Both the position numbers and the translations under genes were made by a program. From contig CP136069.1 in the NCBI GenBank assembly GCA_032622095.1, positions 15,544,450-15,608,449 on the forward strand: a stretch of 64,000 nucleotides of DNA. The letters run 5' to 3'. Source of the DNA: Siphonodentalium dalli. Its lineage: Eukaryota > Mollusca > Scaphopoda > Gadilida > Siphonodentaliidae. Below, one piece after another: positions 46,901 through 59,917 of this stretch (the first letter of the stretch is position 1; every line of letters begins with the position of its first letter). Below the pieces are notes generated by a model. It did not search any database, was not told the origin of the DNA, and saw nothing but the letters and a program-made list of their open reading frames with translations.

Positions 46901-48525
46901 AACCCACTGAGGAGCCCAAACTTTGTGCAAACCATTTGCATAGATGCATACCTATCCACAAACAACAAATGTGTTGGAAGTAGATACATATAATGGGTCA
47001 TATGGCCCAATTCAAGTTAAATATACCAATTTAACTTGAATTGTCATGGGTGCTGTGGGTGTTGGGCTGTCTCCATACCCTTAAAACCCACTAAGGAGCC
47101 CAAACTTTTGCAAATCTTCTTATACTGATGCAGATATTTCCAAAAACACTAGGAGACCTAGAAGTATATACCTTTACAGGACCCAATTCCAGTTAAATAT
47201 ACAAATTTGACCATTAAAAAAACCAAATATCCCCCCTGAATAGAGCCCAAAATCCCATTCAGGTGCCCAAATATTTTTTTCCCATTGCCTCTATATATTC
47301 TAGAGTGAAATATGGAATCATTTACAGAATGAGTATAGTCTGAGAGATGGCTGATTCAGAAATATGTTTTCATAGGCACAGGTGCTGTATGGTTTTATCA
47401 TGGGTGCTGTGGGTGTTGGGCTGTCTCAATACCCTTAAAACCCACTGAGGAGCCCAAACTTTGTGCAAACCATTTGCATAGATGCATACCTATCCACAAA
47501 CAACAAAAGTGTTGGAAGTAGATACATATAATGGGTCATATGGCCCAATTCAAGTTAAATATACCAATTTAACTTGAATTATCATGGGTGCTGTGGGTGT
47601 TGGGCTGTCTCCATACCCCTAAAACCCACTAAGGAGCCCAAACTTTTGCAAATCTTCTTATACTGATGCAGATATTTCCAAAAACACTAGGAGACCTAGA
47701 AGTATATACCTTTACAGGACCCAATTCCAGTTAAATATACAAATTTAACCATTTAAAAAACAAAATATCCCCCCCTGAATAGAGCCCAAAATCCCATTCA
47801 GGTGCCCAAATATTTTTTTCCCATTGCCTCTATATATTCTAGAGTGAAATATGGAATCATTTACAGAATGAGTATAGTCTGAGAGATGGCTGATTCATAA
47901 ATATGTTTTCATAGGCACGGGTGCTGTATGGTTTTATCATGGGTGCTGTGGGTGTTGAGCTGTCTCAATACCCTTAAAACCCACTGAGGAGCCCAAACTT
48001 TGTGCAAACCATTTGCATATATGCATACCTATCCACAAACAACAAAAGTGTTGGAAGTAGATACATATAATGGGTCATATGGCCCAATTCAAGTTAAATA
48101 TACCAATTTAACTTGAATTGTCATGGGTGCTGTGGGTGTTGGGCTGTCTCCATACCCGTAAAACCCACTAAGGAGCCCAAACTTTTGCAAATCTTCTTAT
48201 ACTGATGCAGATATTTCCAAAAACACTAGGAGACCTAGAAGTATATACCTTTACAGGACCCAATTCCAGTTAAATATACAAATTTAACCATTAAAAAAAA
48301 CAAATATCCCCCCTGAATAGAGCCCAAAATCCCATTCAGGTGCCCAAATATTTTTTCCCATTGCCTCTATATATTCTAGAGTGAATATGGAATCATTTAC
48401 AGAATGAGTATAGTCTGAGAGATGGCTGATTCAGAAATATGTTTTCATAGGCACGGGTGCTGTATGTTTTTATCATGGGTGCTGTGGGTGTTGGGCTGTC
48501 TCAATACCCTTAAACCCACTGAGGG
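41000..48525 (+). repeat. Two tandem copies of a 7-unit, 3.76-kb block
   Basis: Rare variants recur at a fixed 3,762-3,763-bp distance: AACGTTGTGC (41007, 44768, 48530), AAAGCAAATA (about 42382, 46145), ACAAATGTGTTGG (43204, 46967), GAATTATCATGGG (43816, 47579) and GCATATATGCATACC (about 44252, 48015). The block equals seven 538-bp units. Confidence 0.85.
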
Positions 48526-51500
48526 GCCCAAACGTTGTGCAAACCATTTGCATAGATGCATACCTATCCACAAACAACAAAAGTGTTGGAAGTAGATTCA
48601 TATAATGGGTCATATGGCCAATTCAAGTTAAATATACCAATTTAACTTGAATTGTCATGGGTGCTGTGGGTGTTGGGCTGTCTCCATACCCTTAAAACCC
48701 ACTAAGGAGCCCAAACTTTTGCAAATCTTCTTATACTGATGCAGATATTTCCAAAAACACTAGGAGACCTAGAAGTATATACCATTACAGGACCCAATTC
48801 CAGTTAAATATACCAATTTAACCATTAAAAAAACCAAATATCCCCCCTGAATAGAGCCCAAAATCCCATTCAGGTGCCCAAATATTTTTTTCCCATTGCC
48901 TCTATATATTCTAGAGTGAAATATGGAATCATTTACAGAATGAGTATAGTCTGAGAGATGGCTGATTCAGAAATATGTTTTCATAGGCACGGGTGCTGTA
49001 TGTTTTTATCATGGGTGCTGTGGGTGTTGGGCTGTCTCAATACCCTTAAAACCCACTGAGGAGCCCAAACTTTGTGCAAACCATTTGCATAGATGCATAC
49101 CTATCCACAAACAACAAAAGTGTTGGAAGTAGATACATATAATTGGTCATATGGCCCAATTCAAGTTAAATATACCAATTTAACTTGAATTGTCATGGGT
49201 GCTGTGGGTGTTGGGCTGTCTCCATACCCTTAAAACCCACTAAGGAGCCCAAACTTTTGCAAATCTTCTTATACTGATGCAGATATTTCCAAAAACACTA
49301 GGAGACCTAGAAGTATATACCTTTACAGGACCCAATTCCAGTTAAATATACAAATTTAACCATTAAAAAAACCAAATATCCCCCCTGAATAGAGCCCAAA
49401 ATCCCATTCAGGTGCCCAAATATTTTTTTCCCATTGCCTCTATATATTCTAGAGTGAAATATGGAATCATTTACAGAATGAGTATAGTCTGAGAGATGGC
49501 TGATTCAGAAATATGTTTTCATAGGCACGGGTGCTGTATGGTTTTATCATGGGTGCTGTGGGTGTTGAGCTGTCTCAATACCCTTAAAACCCACTGAGGA
49601 GCCCAAACTTTGTGCAAACCATTTGCATAGATGCATACCTATCCACAAACAACAAATGTGTTGGAAGTAGATACATATAATGGGTCATATGGCCCAATTC
49701 AAGTTAAATATACCAATTTAACTTGAATTGTCATGGGTGCTGTGGGTGTTGGGCTGTCTCCATACCCTTAAAACCCACTAAGGAGCCCAAACTTTTGCAA
49801 ATCTTCTTATACTGATGCAGATATTTCCAAAAACACTAAGAGACCTAGAAGTATATACCTTTACAGGACCCAATTCCAGTTAAATATACAAATTTGACCA
49901 TTAAAAAAACCAAATATCCCCCCTGAATAGAGCCCAAAATCCCATTCAGGTGCCCAAATATTTTTTTCCCATTGCCTCTATATATTCTAGAGTGAAATAT
50001 GGAATCATTTACAGAATGAGTATAGTCTGAGAGATGGCTGATTCATAAATATGTTTTCATAGGCACGGGTGCTGTATGGTTTTATCATGGGTGCTGTGGG
50101 TGTTGAGCTGTCTCAATACCCTTAAAACCCACTGAGGAGCCCAAACTTTGTGCAAACCATTTGCATAGATGCATACCTATCCACAAACAACAAAAGTGTT
50201 GGAAGTAGATACATATAATGGGTCATATGGCCCAATTCAAGTTAAATATACCAATTTAACTTGAATTGTCATGGGTGCTGTGGGTGTTGGGCTGTCTCCA
50301 TACCCTTAAAACCCAATAAGGAGCCCAAACTTTTGCAAATCTTCTTATACTGATGCAGATATTTCCAAAAACACTAGGAGACCTAGAAGTATATACCTTT
50401 ACATGACCCAATTCCAGTTAAATATACAAATTTAACCATTAAAAAAACAAAATATCCCCCCTGAATAGAGCCCAAAATCCCATTCAGGTGCCCAAATATT
50501 TTTTTCCCATTGCCTCTATATATTCTAGAGTGAAATATGGAATCATTTACAGAATGAGTATAGTCTGAGAGATGGCTGATTCAGAAATATGTTTTCATAG
50601 GCACGGGTGCTGTATGGTTTTATCATGGGTGCTGTGGGTGTTGGGCTGTCTCAATACCCTTAAAACCCACTGAGGAGCCCAAACTTTGTGCAAACCATTT
50701 GCATAGATGCATACCTATCCACAAACAACAAAAGTGTTGGAAGTAGATACATATAATGGGTCATATGGCCCAATTCAAGTTAAATATACCAATTTAACTT
50801 GAATTGTCATGGGTGCTGTGGGTGTTGGGCTGTCTCCATACCCTTAAAACCCACTAAGGAGCCCAAACTTTTGCAAATCTTCTTATACTGATGCAGATAT
50901 TTCCAAAAACACTAGGAGACCTAGAAGTATATACCTTTACAGGACCCAATTCCAGTTAAATATACCAATTTAACCATTAAAAAAACCAAATATCCCCCCT
51001 GAATAGAGCCCAAAATCCCATTCAGGTGCCCAAATATTTGTGTTCCCATTGCCTCTATATATTCTAGAGTGATATGTGGAATCATTTACAGGATGGGTAT
51101 AGTCTGAGAGATGGCTGACTCTGAAATATGTTTTCATAAGCACGGGTGCTGTATGGTTTTATCATGGGTGCTGTGGGTGTTGGGCTGTCTCAATACCCTT
51201 AAAACCCACTGAGGAGCCCAAACTTTGTGCAAACCATTTGCATAGATGCATACCTATCCACAAACAACAAAAGTGTTGGAAGTAGATACATATAATGGGT
51301 CATATGGCCCAATTCAAGTTAAATATACCAATTTAACTTGAATTGTCATGGGTGCTGTGGGTGTTGGGCTGTCTCCATACCCGTAAAACCAACTAAGGAG
51401 CCCAAACTTTTGCAAATCTTCATATACTGATGCAGATATTTCCAAAAACACTAGGAGACCTAGAAGTATATACCTTTACAGGACCCAATTCCAGTTAAAT

Positions 51501-54500
51501 ATACAAATTTAACCATTAAAAAAAACAAATATCCCCCCTGAATAGAGCCCAAAATCCCATTCAGGTGCCCAAATATTTTTTTCCCATTGCCTCTATATAT
51601 TCTAGAGTGAATATGGAATCATTTACAGAATGAGTATAGTTTGAGAGATGGCTGATTCAGAAATATGTTTTCATAGGCACGGGTGCTGTATGTTTTTATC
51701 ATGGGTGCTGTGGGTGTTGGGCTGTCTCAATACCCTTAAAACCCACTGAGGAGCCCAAACTTTGTCCAAACCATTTGCATAGATGCATACCTATCCACAA
51801 ACAACAAAAGTGTTGGAAGTAGATACATATAATGGGTCATATGGCCCAATTCAAGTTAAATATACCAATTTAACTTGAATTGTCATGGGTGCTGTGGGTG
51901 TTGGGCTGTCTCCATACCCTTAAAACCCACTAAGGAGCCCAAACTTTTGCAAATCTTCTTATACTGATGCAGATATTTCCAAAAACACTAGGAGACCTAG
52001 AAGTATATACCTTTACAGGACCCAATTCCAGTTAAATATACAAATTTAACCATTAAAAAAACCAAATATCCCCCCTGAATAGAGCCCAAAATCCCATTCA
52101 GGTGCCCAAATATTTTTTTCCCATTGCCTCTATATATTCTAGAGTGAAATATGGAATCATTGACAGAATGAGTATAGTCTGAGAGATGGCTGATTCAGAA
52201 ATATGTTTTCATAGGCACGGGTGCTGTATGGTTTTATCATGGGTGCTGTGGGCGTTGGGCTGTCTCAATACCCTTAAAACCCACTGAGGAGCCCAAACTT
52301 TGTGCAAACCATTTGCATAGATGCATACCTATCCATAAACAACAAAAGTGTTGGAAGTAGATACATATAGTGGGTCATATGGCCCAATTCAAGTTAAATA
52401 TACCAATTTAACTTGAATTGTCATGGGTGCTGTGGGTGTTGGGCTGTCTCCATACCATTAAAACCCACTAAGGAGCCCAAACTTTTGCAAATCTTCTTAT
52501 ACTGATGCAGATATTTCCAAAAACACTAGGAGACCTAGAAGTATATACCTTTACAGGACCCAATTCCAGTTAAATATACAAATTTAACCATTAAAAAAAC
52601 CAAATATACCCCCTGAATAGAGCCCAAAATCCCATTCAGGTGCCCAAATATTTTTTTCCCATTGCCTCTATATATTCTAGAGTGAAATATGGAATCATTT
52701 ACAGAATGAGTATAGTCTGAGAGATGGCTGATTCAGAAATATGTTTTCATAGGCACGGGTGCTGTATGGTTTTATCATGGGTGCTGTGGGTGTTGGGCTG
52801 TCTCAATACCCTTAAAACCCACTGAGGAGCCCAAACTTTGTGCAAACCATTTGCATAGATGCATACCTATCCACAAACAACAAAAGTGTTGGAAGTAGAT
52901 ACATATAATGGGTCATATGGCCCAATTCAAGTTAAATATACCAATTTAACTTGAATTGTCATGGGTGCTGTGGGTGTTGGGCTGTCTCCACACCCTTAAA
53001 ACCCACTAAGGAGCCCAAACTTTTGCAAATCTTCTTATACTGATGCAAATATTTCCAAAAACACTAGGAGATCTAGAAGTATATACCTTTACAGGACTCA
53101 ATTCCAGTTAAATATACAAATTTAACCATTAAAAAAAACAAATATCCCCCCTGAATAGAGCCCAAAATCCCATTCAGGTGCCCAAATATTTTTTCCCATT
53201 GCCTCTATATATTCTCGAGTGAAATATGGAATCATTTACAGAATGAGTATAGTCTGAGAGATGGCTGATTCAGAAATATGTTTTCATAGGCACGGGTGCT
53301 GTATGGTTTTATCATGGGTGCTGTGGGTGTTGGGCTGTCTCAATACCCTTAAAACCCACTGAGGAGCCCAAACTTTGTGCAAACCATTTGCATAGATGCA
53401 TACCTATCCACAAACAACAAAAGTGTTGGAAGTAGATACATATAATGGGTCATATGGCCCAATTCAAGTTAAATATACCAATTTAACTTGAATTGTCATG
53501 GGTGCTGTGGGTGTTGGGCTGTCTCCATACCCTTAAAACCCACTAAGGAGCCCAAACTTTTGCAAATCTTCTTATACTGATGCAGATATTTCCAAAAACA
53601 CTAGGAGACCTAGAAGTATATACCTTTACAGGACCCAATTCCAGTTAAATATACAAATTTAACCATTAAAAAAACAAAATATCCCCCCTGAATAGAGCCC
53701 AAAATCCCATTCAGGTGCCCAAATATTTTTTTCCCATTGCCTCTATATATTCTAGAGTGAAATATTGAATCATTTACAGAATGAGTATAGTCTGAGAGAT
53801 GGCTGATTCAGAAATATGTTTTCATAGGCACGGGTGCTGTATGGTTTTATCATGGGTGCTGTGGGTGTTGGGCTGTCTCAATACCCTTAAAACCCACTGA
53901 GGAGCCCAAACTTTGTGCAAACCATTTGCATAGATGCATACCCATCCAAAAACAACAAAAGTGTTGGAAGAAGATACATATAATGGGTCATATGGCCCAA
54001 TTCAAGATAAATATACCAATTTAACTTGAATTGTCATGGGTGCTGTGGGTGTTGGGGTGTCTCCATACCCTTAAAACCCACTAAGGAGCCCAAACTTTTG
54101 CAAATCTTCTTATACTGATGCAGATATTTCCAAAAACACTAGGAGACCTAGAAGTATATATACCTTTACATGACCCAATTCCAGTTAAATATACCAATTT
54201 AACCATTAAAAAAACCAAATACCCCCCCTGAATAGAGCCCAAAATCCCATTCAGGTGCCCAAATATTTTTTTCCCATTGCCTCTATATATTCTAGAGTGA
54301 AATGTGGAATAATTTACAGAATGGGTATAGTCTGAGAGATGGCTGACTCAGAAATATGTTTTCATAGGCACGGGTGCTGTATGGTTTTATCATGGGTGCT
54401 GTGGGTGTTGGGCTGTCTCAATACCCTTAAAACCCACTGAGGAGCCCAAACTTTGTGCAAACCATTTGCATAGATGCATACCTATCCACAAACAACAAAA

Positions 54501-57263
54501 GTGTTGGAAGTAGATACATATAATGGGTCATATGGCCCAATTCAAGTTAAATATACCAATTTAACTTGAATTGTCATGGGTGCTGTAGGTGTTGGGCTGT
54601 CTCCATACCCTTAAAACCCACTAAGGAGCCCAAACTTTTGCAAATCTTCTTATACTGATGCAGATATTTCCAAAAACACTAGGAGACCTAGAAGTATATA
54701 CCATTACAGGACCCAATTCCAGTTAAATATACAAATTTAACCATTAAAAAAAACAAATATCCCCCCTGAATAGAGCCCAAAATCCCATTCAGGTGCCCAA
54801 ATATTTTTTTCCCATTGCCTCTATATATTCTAGAGTGAAATATGGAATCATTTACAGAATGAGTATAGTCTGAGAGATGGCTGATTCAGAAATATGTTTT
54901 CATAGGCACGGGTGCTGTATGTTTTTATCATGGGTGCTGTGGGTGTTGGGCTGTCTCAATACCCTTAAAACCCACTGAGGAGCCCAAACTTTGTGCAAAC
55001 CATTTGCATAGATGCATACCTATCCACAAACAACAAAAGTGTTGGAAATAGATACATATAATGGGTCATATGGCCCAATTCAAGTTAAATATACCAATTT
55101 AACTTGAATTGTCATGGGTGCTGTGGGTGTTGGGCTGTCTCCATACCATTAAAACCCACTAAGGAGCCCAAACTTTTGCAAATCTTCTTATACTGATGCA
55201 GATATTTCCAAAAACACTTGGAGACCTAGAAGTATATACCTTTACAGGACCCAATTCCAGTTAAATATACACATTTAACCATTACAAAAACCAAATATCC
55301 CCGCTGAATAGAGCCCAAAATCCCATTCAGGTGCCCAAATATTTTTTTCCCATTGCCTCTATATATTCTAGAGTGAAATATGGAATCATTTACAGAATGA
55401 GTATAGTCTGAGAGATGGCTGATTCAGAAATATGTTTTCATAGGCACGGGTGCTGTATGGTTTTATCGTGGGTGCTGTGGGTGTTGGGCTGTCTCAATAC
55501 CCTTAAAACCCACTGAGGAGCCCAAACTTTGTGCAAACCATTTGCATAGATGCATACCTATCCACAAACAACAAAAGTGTTGGAAGTAGATACATATAAT
55601 GGGTCATATGGCCCAATTCAAGTTAAATATACCAATTTAACTTGAATTGTCATGGGTGCTGTGGGTGTTGGGCTGTCTCCATACCCTTAAAACCCACTAA
55701 GGAGCCCAAACTTTTGCAAATCTTCTTATACTGATGCAAATATTTCCAAAAACACTAGTAGACCTAGAAGTATATACCTTTACAGGACCCAATTCCAGTT
55801 AAATATACAAATTTAACCATTAAAAAAAACAAATATCCCCCCTGAATAGAGCCCAAAATCCCATTCAGGTGCCCAAATATTTTTTCCCATTGCCTCTATA
55901 TATTCTCGAGTGAAATATGGAATCATTTACAGAATGAGTATAGTCTGAGAGATGGCTGATTCAGAAATATGTTTTCATAGGCACGGGTGCTGTATGGTTT
56001 TATCATGGGTGCTGTGGGTGTTGGGCTGTCTCAATACCCTTAAAACCCACTGAGGAGCCCAAACTTTGTGCAAACCATTTGCATAGATGCATACCTATCC
56101 ACAAACAACAAAAGTGTTGGAAGTAGATACATATAATGGGTCATATGGCCCAATTCAAGTTAAATATACCAATTTAACTTGAATTGTCATGGGTGCTGTG
56201 GGTGTTGGGCTGTCTCCATACCCTTAAAACCCACTAAGGAGCCCAAACTTTTGCAAATCTTCTTATACTGATGCAGATATTTCCAAAAACACTAGGAGAC
56301 CTAGAAGTATATACCTTTACAGGACCCAATTCCAGTTAAATATACAAATTTAACCATTAAAAAAACAAAATATCCCCCTTGAATAGAGCCCAAAATCCCA
56401 TTCAGGTGCCCAAATATTTTTTTCCCATTGCCTCTATATATTCTAGAGTGAAATATGGAATCATTTACAGAATGAGTATAGTCTGAGAGATGGCTGATTC
56501 AGAAATATGTTTTCATAGGCACGGGTGCTGTATGGTTTTATCATGGGTGCTGTGGGTGTTGGGCTGTCTCAATACCCTTAAAACCCACTGAGGAGCCCAA
56601 ACTTTGTGCAAACCATTTGCATAGATGCATACCTATCCACAAACAACAAAAGTGTTGGAAGTAGATACATATAATGGGTCATATGGCCCAATTCAAGATA
56701 AATATACCAATTTAACTTGAATTGTCATGGGTGCTGTGGGTGTTGGGGTGTCTCCATACCCTTAAAACCCACTAAGGAGCCCAAACTTTTGCAAATCTTC
56801 TTATACTGATGCAGATATTTCCAAAAACACTAGGAGACCTGGAAGTGTATATACCTTTACAGGACCCAATTCCAGTTAAATATACCAATTTAACCATTAA
56901 AAAAACCAAATATCCCCCCTGAATAGAGCCCAAAATCCCATTCAGGTGCCCAAATATTTTTTTCCCATTGACTCTATATATTCTAGAGTGAAATGTGGAA
57001 TAATTTACAGAATGGGTATAGTCTGAGAGATGGCTGACTCAGAAATATGTTTTCATAGGCACGGGTGCTGTATGGTTTTATCATGGGTGCTGTGGGTGTT
57101 GGGCTGTCTCAACACCCTTAAAACCCACTGAGGAGCCCAAACTTTGTGCAAACCATTTGCATAGATGCATACCTATCCACAAACAACAAAAGTGTTGGAA
57201 GTAGATACATATAATGGGTCATATGGCCCAATTCAAGTTAAATATACCAATTTAACTTGAATT

Positions 57264-58110
57264 GTCATGGGTGCTGTGGGTGTTGGGCTGTCTCCATACC
57301 CTTAAAACCCACTAAGGAGCCCAAACTTTTGCAAATCTTCTTATACTGATGCAGATATTTCCAAAAACACTAGGAGACCTAGAAGTATATACCTTTACAG
57401 GACCCAATTCCAGTTAAATATACCAATTTAACCATTAAAAAAAAATATATATCCCCCCTGACTAGAGCCCAAAATCCCATTCAGGTGCCCAAATATTTTT
57501 TCCCCATTGCCTCTATATATTCTAGATAGAAATGTGGAATCATTTACAGAATGAGTATAGTCTGAGAGATGGCTGACTCAGAAATATGTTTTCATAGGCA
57601 CGGGTGCTGTATGGTTTTATCATGGGTGCTGTGGGTGTTGGGCTGTCTCAATACCCTTAAAACCCACTCAGGAGCCCAAACTTTGTGCAAACCATTTGCA
57701 TAGATGCATACCTATCCACAAACAACAAAAGTGTTGGAAGTAGATACATATAATGGGTCATATGGCCCAATTCAAGTTAAATATACCAATTTAACGATTA
57801 AAACAAACAAATATCCCCCCTGACTAGAGCCCAAAATCCCATTCAGGTGCCCAAATATTTCTTTCCCATTGCCTCTATATATTATAAAGTGAAATATGGA
57901 ATCATTTACAGAATGGGTATAGTCTGAGAGATGGCTGACTCAGAAATATGTTTTCATAGGCACGGGTGCTGTATGGTTTTATCATGGGTGCTGTGGGTGT
58001 TGGGCTGTCTCCATACCCTTAATACCCACCGAGGAGCCCAAACTTTGTGCAAACTATTTGCATAGATGCATACCTATCCACAAACAACAAAAGTGCTGGA
58101 AGTAGATACC
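57264..58110 (+). repeat. Satellite, right edge: untruncated monomers
   Basis: After the last truncation hairpin the next short monomer reads through (ATTTAACGATTAAAAC at about 57790) into a full-length monomer, then a last one that ends near AAGTAGATACCTAACAG. This mirrors the left edge. Confidence 0.85.
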
Positions 58111-58179
58111 TAACAGTGATGGAATAGGTTATGTACAGTGCCCAAATTTATGGGAGGCCAAATTCACATTTAATAATGA

Positions 58180-58262
58180 ATTGCGCTTAAGCTTAAGCGC
58201 AAATACCACATATTGTGCTTAAGCGCGCATTTACGCTTAAGCGCAATTAATTGCGCTTAAGC
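58180..58262. repeat. Cluster of GCGCTTAAGC palindromes
   Basis: Several copies of TTGCGCTTAAGCGCAA-like sequence, overlapping or spaced by about 20 bp, next to the left terminal repeat of FB3. A smaller cluster lies at about 59308-59355 beside the right terminal repeat. They may be protein-binding sites of a transposase, which is unproven. Confidence 0.7.
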
Positions 58263-58575
58263 GTAATTGTGACTACTATCTAACCTACCATAAACTATTA
58301 GCATGACCTGGTGTATCACCTAGCAACACAAGATGAGCATTGGGCTAATTTTGACCTGTACTCAACAGTCAAGCTGTGAGTATGTGTTCAACAAGGAGAA
58401 TCCCCTAATTACATATTATCAGCATCCCTCTATCCAAAGAATTGATGTCGCCTTCCCGGAACTCTAGTAATGTTTTGTTTGATGTTTTTAATGTATTTTT
58501 GCACAGATTTTAGCCTTTACTATGGTAATATCATATACATGCATGCGGTGTCACTGCATGAGGGCTTTCTTACCT

Positions 58576-58793
58576 CATACAGTAATGCTCTATTTAATCG
58601 ACTTCTTAACCACAGCAGAATTATGGGTAACTTTTCAGGATTTAGTCGGAAATATGGCTTGTTGCCATTCATCGAAAAGCTCTCGAGAGCTTTCCGATGA
58701 ATGGCAACAAGCCATATTTCCGACTAAATCCTGAAAAGTTATCCATAATTCTGCTGTGGTTAAGGAGTCGATTAATTAGAGCATTACTGTATG
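58576..58793. repeat. Near-perfect 218-bp palindrome without spacer
   Basis: Two 109-bp arms meet at CTCGAG (centre 58684/58685). I count four mismatches and no gap. The centre is AAAGCTCTCGAGAGCTTT. The ORFs on both strands here are mirror images of each other and are not genes. Confidence 0.95.
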
Positions 58794-59377
58794 GTTTACT
58801 TATTGACTGATCAGGGGGAAAAAACCCTATTTTCATATTATCAGCATCCCTGTCCAAAAAAATGGTGTGTAATTACTGGAGCTTTGGTGTCTCAGTCCTG
58901 AAGCTCTAGTTTTTCTTATTTAATCAGCAGCTCTTGCACAAATCTATAGCATTTCCATGATCATATAGTGTGAATGTGGTGTCAACGAGGGCTTGCTTCC
59001 CTCATATGGTGTGCCTGTATACTCGAAAATTTAAGAAAATCAATGTCGCCCCGACTAATACAGAAAGTAATGCTATTGCAAGTAGCCCCAACTAATATAT
59101 ACCGAAGATAATATAATGCTATCACGAATCGCTCCAACTAAAACAGAAGGTGATACTATTGCGAGTCAGCCATTTTGATAAAGAAGTTGGGCCAGCTCCC
59201 TACCCATCCAAACCAATGAAACCAAGAAGTGACATGTCAATAGGAGTTAATGCTAAGTTATGGAGAAACCTATTTATTTACCAGGGGTGTTTTGTTACAT
59301 ATAACCATGAATTGCGCTTAAGCGTAATTATTTGCGCTTAAGCGCAATTAATTATTAAATGTGAATTTGGCCTCCCA

Positions 59378-59917
59378 TACAAATTGGAGTTAAATGAATG
59401 ATACTAATTTTAATATTTAAAAAAAACCATATAGTTGCCTTAGGCTACACTGAGCCCAAAATCGCTTCTAATGAGTTATATGTGCCCAAGTCATAAGTAT
59501 AGGTCCCAAGTGAACCAGTTTTCAACATATGTAATATATCACACAATTAAAACCCCCCTGCCAACTGTGACTATAAACATGGCCTAAACGAAGATATATA
59601 TCTGGTAATTGTTTGTATTATTTTGATTGCAACTGTACTACTCATAGGCGTTATCATTGCATTCGTAGTAAAATATAATGTCAGGTCTCATATTGCGCAT
59701 GTGCTAGCGGATGTTTACATTGTGTGTTTATATTATTTGTTATGGGTGGGTGGTTGGTCTCCCGTCTGGAGCGTTCCCTATTAGCGTTTTTTGCTTTTGT
59801 TTACATAACAAAGGGGAAACAATTGACAATAACACACTTTTTATGTCATATTTCTGATTGGCATACGAATAAAGTCTGTCTATATCTTACTATTCCTTCT
59901 GTTTATAGTGGTTTTTG
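59378..59917. other. Intergenic, remnant satellite-like sequence
   Basis: The first part contains CTGAGCCCAAAATCGCTTCT and TGTGCCCAAG near 59450-59490, which resemble the satellite's degenerate edge monomers. The rest has no recognised feature, and the short ORF at 59724 is unsupported. Confidence 0.4.

Larger units (their letters stand above)
24456..57263 (+). repeat. Higher-order satellite, about 61 units of 538 bp
   Basis: The box TCATGGGTGCTGTGGGTGTT following GAATTG begins at 24456, 24994, 25534, 26072, 26610 and 27148, a period of 538-540 bp. A last box at 57264 gives about 61 units. Each unit is a full 354-bp monomer plus a monomer truncated to 184 bp, which ends in a hairpin (see 24421-24454). 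Units differ by few single-base changes, indicating recent homogenisation. Homopolymer tracts (A6-A8, T7-T9) vary in length. All frames are stop-rich; it is non-coding. A structural role such as centromeric or other heterochromatin is possible but not shown. Confidence 0.95.
58151..59377. mobile_element. Inverted-repeat element FB3 carrying a large palindrome
   Basis: The terminal 42 bp (58151-58192, starting TGGGAGGCCAAATTCACATT) match 59336-59377 inverted with one mismatch. Inside the ends are clusters of GCGCTTAAGCGC-like palindromes. The interior has two diverged direct repeats (about 58415-58575 and 58835-58993, each with TATTATCAGCATCCCT) on either side of a 218-bp palindrome. No transposase is present. 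The element lies directly beside the satellite; a target duplication is not clear. A short stretch near 59180 (GTTGGGCCAGCTCC) resembles the satellite's left-edge monomer. Confidence 0.65.

Noticed and set aside
24456-57263. Calling the satellite a centromere
   Set aside because: The organisation is compatible, but there is no chromatin, chromosomal or abundance evidence in the sequence itself.
58470-58857. ORFs at 58470-58734 (plus) and 58669-58857 (minus)
   Set aside because: They share the same peptide (FSGFSRKYGLLPFI) because the two arms of the palindrome are mirror images. No other support.
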